Origin: Maribellus sp. CM-23
Lineage (GTDB): Bacteria; Bacteroidota; Bacteroidia; Bacteroidales; Prolixibacteraceae
Assembly (NCBI RefSeq): GCF_021354595.1
Contig: NZ_JADWYJ010000001.1
Span: 1,217,446-1,281,445, forward strand
DNA length: 64,000 nucleotides
Direction of reading: 5' to 3'
The notes under the pieces: model-generated
Told to the model about the DNA's origin: nothing
The model's database searches: none
What the model saw: the letters and a program-made list of their open reading frames with translations, nothing else
Position numbers and translations under genes: made by a program
In this document: piece after piece, positions 7,292-15,932 of the stretch
Position numbering within the stretch: the first letter of the stretch is position 1
How the letters are laid out: the number at the start of each line of letters is the position of its first letter

Positions 7292-8233
7292 TTAGTACAA
7301 ATAACGAGTGATCTGACCGGCTTCCACCATGATAAAACGGAACATCAATCCGCCCACCAGGATCATTACCGGTGGCAACCATTTGGGCACATGAAATCCG
7401 CGGAGTTCAAGCACTTCCAAAACGGCAGGGAAAATTAAACCCAGGATCACCACAAACACCCAGAAACTTACGGTAAATGGTCCGCCCAAAAACAGGTTGG
7501 CCGCTTCGATGGCAGTTTGCGAGCCGGCTTTAAAGCCCATAAAAAGATGGACGATCAAAAAAAGCTCGATCACAATAAGGATCAAATCGATACGGCTCAG
7601 TTTCTTGCGTTCTTTTTCGTCTTTGCTTATCCAGATGATGGTTGCCAAACCCGTTGAAAATCCGGACACCAGGAACAAAGGTCCCAAAATAGAAGTATTC
7701 CAGAGCGGGCGGGCGTTAAAGGCCGACAACAAAATACCGGTATACACCCCAAGAATAATGGCGTAGATCATCATTGCCCAGGCAAAATACTCCCGGTTTT
7801 TGATCACCCAGGCTTCAAACTGTTCCAGAAAATTGAACTTCCAGTTCCAACCGGGAACCAATTCTTTCATGTAACTGGCCACCCAGATAAAAGAAAGAGG
7901 TGAAATAATCATGAGGGTCCAGGCTCCCCAGCTCATCGGAGATTCCAGCCTTACGGTTGTATACAACTGCCAGAAAAACAGTTTGTGTTTTAAGTCGAGA
8001 AACAAGGCAAATAATCCCAGCACCAGTGCGATGGGTGCAATAATGGGCGCCCATTTTACGGTTGCCTGCATCTGTTTTTCTTTTCCGCGAACCACATAAA
8101 ATCCGGCAAAGAAAAGAATACCGGCTGCCAAACCTCCTAAAAACAAATAAAGAGGAATTTGCCAATGCCAGATATTGAGGTATGGATCAATATTCGGAAT
8201 ATTACGTCCACTTACAAATAATTCTTCCTTCAT
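7292..8233 (-). CDS. NrfD/PsrC-type membrane subunit of the oxidoreductase
   Basis: A 313-residue integral membrane protein with about eight segments, beginning WHWQIPLYLFLGGLAAGILFFAGF, the typical first helix of NrfD/PsrC proteins (PF03916). The family binds menaquinone or menaquinol in the membrane and exchanges electrons with the FeS subunit; it has no haem. LDLKHKLFFW and PMSWGAWTLM are further family-like stretches. It follows the ferredoxin subunit gene by 19 nt. Members serve polysulfide, thiosulfate, sulfite and tetrathionate enzymes, so the substrate stays open. Confidence 0.92.
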   Translation of the reverse strand: MKEELFVSGRNIPNIDPYLNIWHWQIPLYLFLGGLAAGILFFAGFYVVRGKEKQMQATVKWAPIIAPIALVLGLFALFLDLKHKLFFWQLYTTVRLESPMSWGAWTLMIISPLSFIWVASYMKELVPGWNWKFNFLEQFEAWVIKNREYFAWAMMIYAIILGVYTGILLSAFNARPLWNTSILGPLFLVSGFSTGLATIIWISKDEKERKKLSRIDLILIVIELFLIVHLFMGFKAGSQTAIEAANLFLGGPFTVSFWVFVVILGLIFPAVLEVLELRGFHVPKWLPPVMILVGGLMFRFIMVEAGQITRYLY

Positions 8234-8252
8234 GTTTTGTCAATTTTATCGG

Positions 8253-8786
8253 TTAGGTAAGAAAATACAATTGAGGTTTTGTACCGGCCTCGGGCGCCAG
8301 CACTTTCCATTTGCGGTCTTTGATAGCCAGTGAAACACCGCTGTTTGGATCATCCAGGTCACCAAAGTGCAGACACCTGGTAGGACATACATCCACACAG
8401 GCAGGGCTCTGCCCCTTCTGAACACGGTGCAGACAGAAGGTACACTTATCCACATATCCATCCGGGTGCGAATAACGTGCATCGTACGGGCACGATTGAA
8501 TACAGGCTCCGCAACCAATACATTTATGGTGCGTTACCGCTACAATTCCACCTTCCTCAATGTGGCTCGCCCCCGTTGGACAACAACGCACACAGGGAGC
8601 ATTATCGCAATGGTTACACCGCTCGGAACGGAATTCCAGGCTAAGGCTCGGATAAGTTCCGTCAACGCTTTCAACAATCCAGTCGCGACAGTAGCCGTGA
8701 GGCACATTATTTTCTGTTTGACAGGCCACTACACAGTCGCCACACCCGACACATTTTTTTGTGTCAATTGCCATTGCATATCTCAT
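8253..8786 (-). CDS. Four-cluster [4Fe-4S] electron-transfer subunit (PsrB/PhsB-like)
   Basis: The 177-residue protein has four ferredoxin-type cysteine groups: CVGCGDCVVAC, CNHCDNAPCVRCCP, CIGCGACIQSCP, and a last group from CTFC to CVDVCP. This is the PsrB/TtrB/DmsB pattern linking the molybdenum subunit to the membrane quinone subunit. It has no signal of its own and would be exported with the Tat-targeted catalytic subunit. Its ATG overlaps the upstream stop as ATGA, and a strong Shine-Dalgarno sequence AAGGAGG lies 9 nt before the start, unusual for this genome and indicating translational coupling. Confidence 0.94.
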   Translation of the reverse strand: MRYAMAIDTKKCVGCGDCVVACQTENNVPHGYCRDWIVESVDGTYPSLSLEFRSERCNHCDNAPCVRCCPTGASHIEEGGIVAVTHHKCIGCGACIQSCPYDARYSHPDGYVDKCTFCLHRVQKGQSPACVDVCPTRCLHFGDLDDPNSGVSLAIKDRKWKVLAPEAGTKPQLYFLT

Positions 8787-11038
8787 GCTTTAACCTCCTT
8801 TCCTTCCAGTGCAGGATCTTCTGTTAAAAATGTTATAAAGTTTCCTCTCATTCCGGTTCCGCCCATTACCGGGTCAACGGCCACGTTGGTAATCATTTCG
8901 GTATCGCTTGCTCCACGCCCGAATGCACGTGACAGTTTTTTGTTTTTGTGCCCAAAACCGTGGACCATGTAAACCGAATCCCAGCGAATTCGTTCGGTGA
9001 CGCGCACTTTAACAGGGAACGAGGTAATGTGTCCGTCCTGGTTCTTCAACCAAACCTCCTGGTCCTTTTTCAGTCCCCACAAATCAGCCACTTTTGGATT
9101 AACCCAAACACTGTTTTCACTCATTAAATCCGAGAGGTTCGGGTTATTCGACGTACGGCTAAAGGTGTGCATCGGCGCACGGCCGTAAATCAGTCGATAG
9201 AAATTCTGTGGTGGCTCCGGATGTTTCGTATATTTTGGAAGCGCGTCGAACCCATGGTCGGCAAAATCGGTAGAGTACAATTCCACTTTTCCTGTATTTG
9301 TATTGAAAGTGAAGTCCTCTCCGTCGCCCAAGTATAACGGACCGCTCTTTCTCGGGAATTTCTTCAGACCGACTTTTTTCATCTCTTCGAGCGATGTTCC
9401 CAGCTTTTTCAGCTGCCAGTCGATCACTTCTGCATAATCATCGTAGTTAAAGTAATCGTGCAAACCGAGGCGTTCACCGATATGTTTGGCAATCCACCAT
9501 CCCGGTTTGGTATCGTATTTTGGCTCAATGGCCGGCATACGCAACGCAATGTTGGGTTCCCTGTTGGGCGCCGAACGAATAACATCGTAACGCTCCAGGT
9601 AAGTAGCTTCCGGAAGCACCACATCGGCATAACCCGTGATGTCCATTGGCATGGTGTCCATTACCGCGATAAATTCCACCGAAGCGGCTGCTTCTTTAAA
9701 CAAGGGCTTATCCGGCATCGATAGCGGCAGGTTTGTTCCGGCCACCAGCCAGGCTTTTACCTGGTGTTCGTAGTTGTATCGCGGAATCGATGCTTTCAGT
9801 AATTCGGTGGTAATCCCCATGGTTGCCAGAGGATACTTCCCGTAGTTCAGATCTTTCCAGGTCCATTCCGGCTCCGGGTATTTTGGCTGCGGAAAATGCG
9901 GAACCGAAATCCCCTCCGGCAAATACAAACCACCGCGTTTCCCCCATGCTCCCAACAATGCAGTAAGTATGGCCATCGCTCTTTCGCGTTGAGTATCGTC
10001 GCCGTACCAAACCACATGTCTTCCGGGATGGATCACGACCGCCGGTGCTGCACCCGCCATTTCACGGGCCGTTTTGCGAATTTGCTCCGGCTCAATGGTG
10101 GTAATTCCGTAAGCCCATTCGGGAGTCATGTTTTTAACATGCTCTTTCAGGTATTCAAAGCCAAACGTATATTTCTCAACAAATTCCTTGTTGTAAAGTC
10201 CTTCATAAATCAACACATGAATCCATGCCATCAGCAGGGCAATATCCGTAGCCGGCTTAATCGGAAGCCAGTAACTGGAATGAGCTGCAGCGGTTGAAAA
10301 GCGGGGATCGACTGTAATGATAGCCGCACCGTTATCAATCGCATCCGACATCTCCTGCACCTGCGAGTTATGCATGTTCTCACCCAGGTGCGACCCGATC
10401 AACACCAGGCAGCGTGTATCGCGAATATCGGTCGATTCAGGCGAACCAATGTAGGCGCCGAAAGTGGAAAAATAAGCTGATGAACGCGGTCCGCGGCAAT
10501 TGGCAAAAGCCGGCTCTGCATTGGTTTCAGAACCATAGGCACGCAGAAGATGGTGAAAATGTCCCCCCGGAGTTCCGTGGTTAAACAAGCCAAACGCTTC
10601 CGGTCCGTACTTTTCCTTAACTTCCTTCATTTTCACGGCTACCAAATCCAGCGCTTCTTCCCAGCTTGCTTCCCGGAAATACTGACTGCCGTCTTTTTTT
10701 GTTTCCCGGATCAGCGGCGTCTTCAAACGGTCTTCATCGTAAACCATTCCAACCCCGCCGGTACCACGCGGACACAAACGACCGTTGCAGTGCGGATCAT
10801 TTTTGTTCCCGATCACTTTCCGGATACGGCCACTTTTGTCAACATATGCCCAGGCTGCACATTTCCAGAAACACACTTCGCAGTAGGTCGGATACGGTGT
10901 CAGATCTTCGTCGCTCACCGGCCCTTCGGTTTCTGATTTGAACAGACCAAATCCGTTCGAACCAAAAGCCTTTATGCTGAGAGCCGCAGCTCCGGTTCCA
11001 ACTGCTGAAATTTTGAGAAAATCCCGTCTTGTCTTCAT
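8783..11038 (-). CDS. Tat-exported molybdopterin oxidoreductase, polysulfide/thiosulfate reductase-like catalytic subunit
   Basis: The start at 11038 (MKTRRDFLKIS) puts a Tat signal (RRDFLK) at the very N-terminus; an in-frame ATG at 11068 would add ten residues ahead of it. Of 751 residues, Cys53, Cys56, Cys60 and Cys89 (CEVCFWKC ... LCPRG) ligate a [4Fe-4S] cluster. Cys181 in FANCRGPR is the probable Mo ligand, as in PsrA/PhsA. The C-terminal MopB cofactor-binding domain (RLIYGRAPMHTFSRTSNNP) is complete. It is expected to act outside the cytoplasmic membrane with the FeS and NrfD subunits. The YeeE and rhodanese neighbours favour sulfane-sulfur substrates (polysulfide, thiosulfate); sulfite or tetrathionate are alternatives. 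Confidence 0.92.
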   Translation of the reverse strand: MKTRRDFLKISAVGTGAAALSIKAFGSNGFGLFKSETEGPVSDEDLTPYPTYCEVCFWKCAAWAYVDKSGRIRKVIGNKNDPHCNGRLCPRGTGGVGMVYDEDRLKTPLIRETKKDGSQYFREASWEEALDLVAVKMKEVKEKYGPEAFGLFNHGTPGGHFHHLLRAYGSETNAEPAFANCRGPRSSAYFSTFGAYIGSPESTDIRDTRCLVLIGSHLGENMHNSQVQEMSDAIDNGAAIITVDPRFSTAAAHSSYWLPIKPATDIALLMAWIHVLIYEGLYNKEFVEKYTFGFEYLKEHVKNMTPEWAYGITTIEPEQIRKTAREMAGAAPAVVIHPGRHVVWYGDDTQRERAMAILTALLGAWGKRGGLYLPEGISVPHFPQPKYPEPEWTWKDLNYGKYPLATMGITTELLKASIPRYNYEHQVKAWLVAGTNLPLSMPDKPLFKEAAASVEFIAVMDTMPMDITGYADVVLPEATYLERYDVIRSAPNREPNIALRMPAIEPKYDTKPGWWIAKHIGERLGLHDYFNYDDYAEVIDWQLKKLGTSLEEMKKVGLKKFPRKSGPLYLGDGEDFTFNTNTGKVELYSTDFADHGFDALPKYTKHPEPPQNFYRLIYGRAPMHTFSRTSNNPNLSDLMSENSVWVNPKVADLWGLKKDQEVWLKNQDGHITSFPVKVRVTERIRWDSVYMVHGFGHKNKKLSRAFGRGASDTEMITNVAVDPVMGGTGMRGNFITFLTEDPALEGKEVKA

Positions 11039-11109
11039 GCGTGAAATATTTTTATGGTAAGAAGGCAAACATGCTTGCCGTTCATCTATTTCATCAATTA
11101 GTTAATATC

Positions 11110-11151
11110 CATATCTAAATAGTTGTATTTTTAGATATGATGGCAAATATA
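11110..11151 (-). promoter_or_regulatory. Probable psr operon promoter element with palindromic operator
   Basis: A perfect 10-bp inverted repeat CATATCTAAA (11110-11119), N10, TTTAGATATG (11130-11139) lies 72-101 nt upstream of the oxidoreductase start. Just upstream on the minus strand is TATATTTG (11151-11144), matching the Bacteroidota -7 element TAnnTTTG, so the palindrome would cover about +1 to +28. No convincing -33 box at the usual distance. It could be a repressor operator or a 5'-UTR hairpin. Confidence 0.45.
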
Positions 11152-11591
11152 AAAAGGTTTTTGTATTAGAAAGCTGTCAATTGTCAATTTGAAAACATTA
11201 AAAATAAGCAAATTAGAACAGCTACAAGAAAGAATGCTATTAAACACATATGATCACCAACATAAATGACAATAAACTGATTAGCAAATCAATAAAAGAA
11301 TCATCAAATAACTCTGACTTATTTCAATAAAATACTTTTTAGTATTAATTAAGAACAAATGATACATTGAATACAGAGTCTAAATAAAAACTGCAACCGA
11401 CATAAGTTCATTGGAAAATGCATTCAAACACCCAACAGCAAAGAGACAGTAGCCTTCCGGAAAGAATATTAGATAACATAAAAAAGAAATGTCGGTTTCA
11501 AATTATTCCAAATTATCTCATATTTGCCAAACCGATGGCATAATCCACCTGAAAGAAAAGCAGGAAATAACCGACAAAAAAATCGTAAGAG
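11152..11591. other. Divergent intergenic region, AT-rich, no gene seen
   Basis: This spacer separates the psr operon from the Rieske-cytochrome operon. It is strongly AT-rich and holds CTGTCAATTGTCAATTTG near 11174-11191. A frame open from 11489 only overlaps the Rieske gene in another phase and has no protein features. I could not find a clear TAnnTTTG promoter for the plus-strand operon. Confidence 0.5.
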
Positions 11592-11978
11592 ATGAACGAC
11601 AGGAGAACATTCTTGAAAATCGCATTGGCCGGAATTGTTGCTTTTTTTGTGTTCATCTGGAACAAGCTAACCCTCTACCATCTGAAAACCATCAAACAAC
11701 AAAAAAGCACGGTTCCGTTTACGAAAAACAAGGAAGTCTTTTTTGCCGACCAGTACATTATTGTTACGAAAAACAATGCCACCACTGTTTTTTCGGCTCA
11801 TTGCACCCACCTCGGATGCAAGATCGACAAAACCGAAGGCGACCGTTTGGTGTGTCCCTGTCACGGTTCGGAATACGACCTGCAAGGGAAAGTGCTAAAG
11901 GGGCCCGCCTACAAAAATCTGGAAGTGCTTCCTTCGCAGCTATCCGAAGACGGGCAAAACATAATAATCGGAGCCTGA
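11592..11978 (+). CDS. Rieske [2Fe-2S] protein, membrane-anchored
   Basis: The 128-residue protein starts MNDRRTFLKIALAG, a Tat motif (RRTFLK) whose hydrophobic stretch (about 10-24) would stay as the membrane anchor, as in Rieske proteins of bc complexes. Cluster ligands are Cys71 and His73 (CTHLGC) and Cys88 and His91 (CPCHGS); Cys76 and Cys90 form the usual disulfide. It is shorter than typical bc1 Rieske proteins. The next gene encodes the cytochrome b and starts after one intervening base, so the two subunits form one quinol-oxidising complex. Confidence 0.94.
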   Translation: MNDRRTFLKIALAGIVAFFVFIWNKLTLYHLKTIKQQKSTVPFTKNKEVFFADQYIIVTKNNATTVFSAHCTHLGCKIDKTEGDRLVCPCHGSEYDLQGKVLKGPAYKNLEVLPSQLSEDGQNIIIGA

Positions 11979-11979
11979 A

Positions 11980-14679
11980 ATGAGCAAAAAGAAAAATAAA
12001 ACAACTTTTGGCACTTTGTCGCTGGCCATGTTTTGGCTGGTGGTTCTTTCGGGTGTTGCTTTGGCCATTCCTTTTGACGTAAAAGATCCGTACCTGAGCA
12101 TCAGCAATATGATGGTGGTAAACCCGTGGGCTTCGTTTATCCGGAACTACCATTACTGGAGCTCCCAGTTTTTCCTTATTTTCAGTTTTATACACCTTTA
12201 CGAACACTATCACTACAAGGAAAAGATCGGACTTAAAAAAGGACTCTCCTTTCGTTTGAGCCTTGCAGTCCTGATCATTTTTCTGGCCATGATCACCGGA
12301 TTTCTTCTGAAAGGCGATGCCGACAGCCAGCAGGCCCGGCAAATATTGCAAACGCTCACCGAACGTCTTCCCCTGATCGGGCAATCGCTGGCGTTTTCAC
12401 TTTTAGGTGCCCCCGAAAGCTACCAGCTGATTTATGTGCACCACATCGCCACCTTCACAGTTTTCATTGCCATTGCGATGGTAGAACACGGCCGGAAATT
12501 CTGGCCCCCGGTGCTCGATTTTGTGGCCTCTTCAGCAGGGCTTCTTATTTTCAGCTACTTTCTGAGTGCCCCCCTGCACGACAACCTGAATCCTGCGGTA
12601 AAAGGACCGTGGTATTTTGTCGGATTCCAGGAAATACTGCATTGGCTCAAGCATCCTGAGTGGTCGCTGTTTATGTTTTTGGCAGTTCTTATACTGGTTT
12701 ACCTGGCCAATTCCGCAAAAGGCAAAACCATGTTCCTCAGCAAACGCTCGCTGCTCATTTTTGTGGGTTTGTATTCTGCGCTCACTATTGTCGGGCTGTT
12801 TTTCAGGGGGCAAAACTGGAAATGGACTACCCCGTGGAGCCAGGAATACAAATTTGAAGTACTTCATAACTTCCGGACACCCGCCGTTAATTTTTCGCCC
12901 GAATTTGAACTGAATGAAGCGCTTGCATCTCCGATTATTCAGGGAAGAAAAGAAAGCTGCCTGGCCTGCCACACCGGGACACACGGTTTTACAGATTCAC
13001 ACCGGGCCGAAGCAATCGGCTGTATTTCCTGTCATGCGGGAAATCCTTTTGCCACCGGAAAAGAACAGTCGCACCGAAACATGATCCTTATTCCGGGGAA
13101 CCTGGCAACCGCCCAACAATCGTGTGGCACCACGCAGTGTCATCCGCAAATCACGGAGCGGGTTCCTACCGGACTAATGGCTACTTTAAGCGGGATGATC
13201 AGTGTAAACCGTTTTGTTTTTAATGAACAGGATACTCCTGATGAACCCGCACATGTCAGCCAGTTGGGGAATTCAGCTGCCGACGAGCATCTTCGGAATC
13301 TGTGCGTACGCTGCCACCTGGGAAACCCGAAAACCGAACCGGGCCCTGTAAACGAGTTCAGCCGCGGAGGAGGATGCCTGGCCTGTCATTTAAATTACAG
13401 TCCGGAGGCAGAAAAAGAACTGGCAGAAAACAAGGGAGAAATCATGCGGGCACATCCCGAAGTAAGCCTGAAAGTTACAAACAACCACTGCTTTGGCTGC
13501 CACAGCCGTTCGGGCCGTATTTCCACCAACTACGAAGGCTGGCACGAAACAACACTTACCAAAAAAGAAATGCCCGACTCGGCCCATTACCGGCTTATTG
13601 AAGGTGAACGGGTGTTTGTGAAAAAGCAGGAAGATGTGCACCACAAACTCGGACTGGAATGCATCGACTGCCATCATTCGTACGAGCTGATGGGCGATGG
13701 GAATCATTACGCGCACCAGGAAAACCAGCAGGATGTTCAGTGCTCGGATTGCCACATCGACGGCGAACCCCGAACCATTGCAGCGGAAGACCTTGACAAT
13801 GAATCGGCCATTATTGCGGCGCTTCGTTTTGGCAATATTGCAGGCAAAAAATTACTGCTGACCGAAAAACACAAGCGGGCTTTGATTAATACGTATGTCG
13901 AAAACGACTCGGTGTATTTCATTACCAAAAACAGTGGCAACAAAATGACCATGCGGGCACCGGCAGCTGTTTGCTCCCGAAACGAGGCACATTCCAGCCT
14001 CACCTGCTCCAGCTGCCACACCTCGTGGGCGCCAACCTGTATCGGCTGCCACAATGCCTATGAAACCAATGAGCGCGGATACAACATGATTGAAAACCGC
14101 GAGCAGAAAGGTACGTGGGTGGAATACATCGGGCAGTACGAGGCTAAACTGCCAACACTGGGAATTCGGAAATCAAAAGATAAAACAGAAGTCGTTCCGG
14201 TTATTCCGGGAATGATTATGACCATTGACATGAAATCGTACACGGGCAACGAAAACGATCCCGAGATTTTTCATCGATTGTATGCCCCCACTTCGCCGCA
14301 CACCACCTCCGCCAAGGGAAGGAATTGTGTAAGTTGCCACAACAACCCGGTGGCACTGGGTTACGGAGAAGGCGAGCTTAACTATGTCGTTAAAAACGGA
14401 AAAGGAACCTGGGAATTCAGCTCACAATATGCAGCCGATCTGCACGACGGACTACCGGCCGATGCCTGGATAGACTTCCTGAAAACCCGCACAGAAAAGG
14501 TGGCCACCCGCTCCGATCTTTTCCCCTTCGACGAGCAACAACAGCAGCGCATTCTTACGGTGGGAGCCTGCCTTACCTGCCACGACGAAAACTCAGCAGT
14601 AATGCAACGAAGCCTGAATCATTTTGATGAACTTCTCAAAACCCGGAGTCAGCAGTGCATCCTTCCTGAATGGAAATAA
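11980..14679 (+). CDS. Cytochrome b fused to a dodecahaem-type cytochrome c
   Basis: The 899-residue protein is two modules. Residues 1-280 are a cytochrome b with about seven helices: the b-haem ligands are His58-x13-His72 and His155-x14-His170 (the 14-residue spacing is b6-like), and GPWYFVGFQE (209-218) sits where the Qo-site PEWY is expected, so the usual Glu is missing. Residues 327-868 carry eleven CXXCH motifs (CLACH, CISCH, CVRCH, CLACH, CFGCH, CIDCH, CSDCH, CSSCH, CIGCH, CVSCH, CLTCH) plus one CGTTQCH (CX4CH), giving up to twelve c haems on the periplasmic side. With the Rieske protein it would take electrons from menaquinol to a periplasmic acceptor. No separate cytochrome c gene is nearby. 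The direction and partner are unknown; divergence from the psr operon suggests a link. Confidence 0.93.
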   Translation: MSKKKNKTTFGTLSLAMFWLVVLSGVALAIPFDVKDPYLSISNMMVVNPWASFIRNYHYWSSQFFLIFSFIHLYEHYHYKEKIGLKKGLSFRLSLAVLIIFLAMITGFLLKGDADSQQARQILQTLTERLPLIGQSLAFSLLGAPESYQLIYVHHIATFTVFIAIAMVEHGRKFWPPVLDFVASSAGLLIFSYFLSAPLHDNLNPAVKGPWYFVGFQEILHWLKHPEWSLFMFLAVLILVYLANSAKGKTMFLSKRSLLIFVGLYSALTIVGLFFRGQNWKWTTPWSQEYKFEVLHNFRTPAVNFSPEFELNEALASPIIQGRKESCLACHTGTHGFTDSHRAEAIGCISCHAGNPFATGKEQSHRNMILIPGNLATAQQSCGTTQCHPQITERVPTGLMATLSGMISVNRFVFNEQDTPDEPAHVSQLGNSAADEHLRNLCVRCHLGNPKTEPGPVNEFSRGGGCLACHLNYSPEAEKELAENKGEIMRAHPEVSLKVTNNHCFGCHSRSGRISTNYEGWHETTLTKKEMPDSAHYRLIEGERVFVKKQEDVHHKLGLECIDCHHSYELMGDGNHYAHQENQQDVQCSDCHIDGEPRTIAAEDLDNESAIIAALRFGNIAGKKLLLTEKHKRALINTYVENDSVYFITKNSGNKMTMRAPAAVCSRNEAHSSLTCSSCHTSWAPTCIGCHNAYETNERGYNMIENREQKGTWVEYIGQYEAKLPTLGIRKSKDKTEVVPVIPGMIMTIDMKSYTGNENDPEIFHRLYAPTSPHTTSAKGRNCVSCHNNPVALGYGEGELNYVVKNGKGTWEFSSQYAADLHDGLPADAWIDFLKTRTEKVATRSDLFPFDEQQQQRILTVGACLTCHDENSAVMQRSLNHFDELLKTRSQQCILPEWK

Positions 14680-14717
14680 TATCAATTGAAGTGAGTTTTA
14701 CATTCAACGTATTCCAT

Positions 14718-14750
14718 AAAAAACCTTGAAGATTTTTGATTCTCCAAGGT
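14718..14750 (-). terminator. Probable terminator of the lipocalin-like gene
   Basis: On the minus strand ACCTTGGAGA (14750-14741) pairs, with one mismatch, with TCTTCAAGGT (14732-14723) and is followed by a run of T residues. Confidence 0.55.
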
Positions 14751-14802
14751 CGATCAGTTTATAATGGACAAGGTGTTTCAGGCAAAAACAAGAAACGTCC
14801 CT

Positions 14803-15249
14803 TTAATCAACTCGAACGTATTTTTCGATGTTGCAGTTATTTTTATCATAATTACCATCTTTATCAAGTGGAGAAAACAGGTAAACCTGGTAAAGCGTGT
14901 CTCCCTTAATTTCAAGATACTGTTGCACTTTTCTACCCAGAAAGTTAGGGACATTGTGATAGAGGACTTCTTCTGTATAAACATGTCCAGACAAATCGTA
15001 AGTCCCTCCTCCATAATTATTTATAGTTTGCGGACCATTCGTGCTTTTGCCAACAAACATAAAATACTTATCCGACCAGGTTTTGAGTTGTCCTCCATTG
15101 GCTTGATCCTGAATGGCGATTCGACTTTGCCCGTTTCGAACTAATTCCATGCTGATAAGTTTCCATGTTCCATTCAGTTTTGTTTTATCGCTTTTAAAGC
15201 TGAAAAGCGTAAAAATTACAGCGAATAAAATGAGTGATTTGAGTTTCAT
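14803..15249 (-). CDS. Exported lipocalin-like protein
   Basis: The 148-residue protein has a signal peptide (MKLKSLILFAVIFTLFSF). The mature part opens with KLNGTWKLISMEL, the GxW start of lipocalin-like/DUF4488-type beta barrels of Bacteroidota. Further strands include YFMFVGKS, GGGTYDLSGHVYTEEVLYH, QYLEIKGDTLYQVYLFS. Such proteins probably bind small ligands in the periplasm; no substrate is known. It lies between the cytochrome gene and mobA but has its own terminator. Confidence 0.72.
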   Translation of the reverse strand: MKLKSLILFAVIFTLFSFKSDKTKLNGTWKLISMELVRNGQSRIAIQDQANGGQLKTWSDKYFMFVGKSTNGPQTINNYGGGTYDLSGHVYTEEVLYHNVPNFLGRKVQQYLEIKGDTLYQVYLFSPLDKDGNYDKNNCNIEKYVRVD

Positions 15250-15319
15250 AAATTTATTGAATTAGATTGTTTATTTGGATGGTTTGAAAGTAGTTTTTAT
15301 TTTCCTGAAATCACTGGTT

Positions 15320-15886
15320 TTATAACATAGTGTTACTTATATCTTCCGGATAGTTCAGGTTTCGGAACAACTCAGTATATTTTTTTACCCATGCGTCCGA
15401 TTCAACAAAATGGGTGTTGATTTCCTGTAGCAGAAAATGCAATTTGTAATTACCCTCTCCGATTTTGGCTTCGATTTGCGGAAGAATACTCTTGCGGTAA
15501 AAGGCGATCAGAGGCTCCTTCTTCCCGTCGTGGAGAGGGACAACGGCATCAAAATCACTGATTTCGCTTTTTAGAAATTCAATAAAATCAGCAGTAACAA
15601 AAGGAGAATCCACACTTAACACAAAGTTCCACTGGTTAGAAGATTCATTCAGGCAGGAATAAATGCCTCCCATGGGGCCACAATCTTTTACCTCGTCAGC
15701 GACGAGGCGATGTGAACCAACCCGGTGTTCTTCAGCATCAGAACTAATCAGGATTTCATCACAAACCTTCGAGCACAAGTCAACAGCACGCGACAAAAGT
15801 GTTTTGCCGTCTAACTCAAGCAGTGCTTTGTCGGTTCCCATGCGGCTGCTTTTTCCCCCGGTAAGAATGATGGCTGTGATTTGCAT
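15320..15886 (-). CDS. mobA: Molybdenum cofactor guanylyltransferase MobA
   Basis: The 188-residue protein begins ITAIILTGGKSSRMGTDKALLELDGKTLL, the LxGGxSxRMGxDK nucleotide-binding signature of MobA. DCGPMGGI (about residues 88-95) and VLSVDSPFVTADFI (Mg-binding Asp) also fit. It attaches GMP to molybdopterin to make the bis-MGD cofactor, which the Tat-exported oxidoreductase at 8.8-11.0 kb needs. The next upstream gene, clpX, ends in a terminator, so mobA is probably transcribed from its own promoter. Confidence 0.93.
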   Translation of the reverse strand: MQITAIILTGGKSSRMGTDKALLELDGKTLLSRAVDLCSKVCDEILISSDAEEHRVGSHRLVADEVKDCGPMGGIYSCLNESSNQWNFVLSVDSPFVTADFIEFLKSEISDFDAVVPLHDGKKEPLIAFYRKSILPQIEAKIGEGNYKLHFLLQEINTHFVESDAWVKKYTELFRNLNYPEDISNTML

Positions 15887-15894
15887 CCTTTTAA

Positions 15895-15925
15895 AACAAA
15901 AAGCCCTGACAAAACTGCCAGGGCT
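15895..15925 (-). terminator. Terminator after clpX
   Basis: On the minus strand AGCCCTG (15925-15919), a 10-nt loop, CAGGGCT (15908-15902), then TTTTTG. It starts 8 nt after the clpX stop and ends just before mobA. Confidence 0.78.
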
Positions 15926-15932
15926 GTGTATA

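Noticed and set aside
11489..11983. 164-codon frame overlapping the Rieske gene
   Set aside because: The Rieske motifs are in the other frame; this one is Arg/His/Cys-rich noise.
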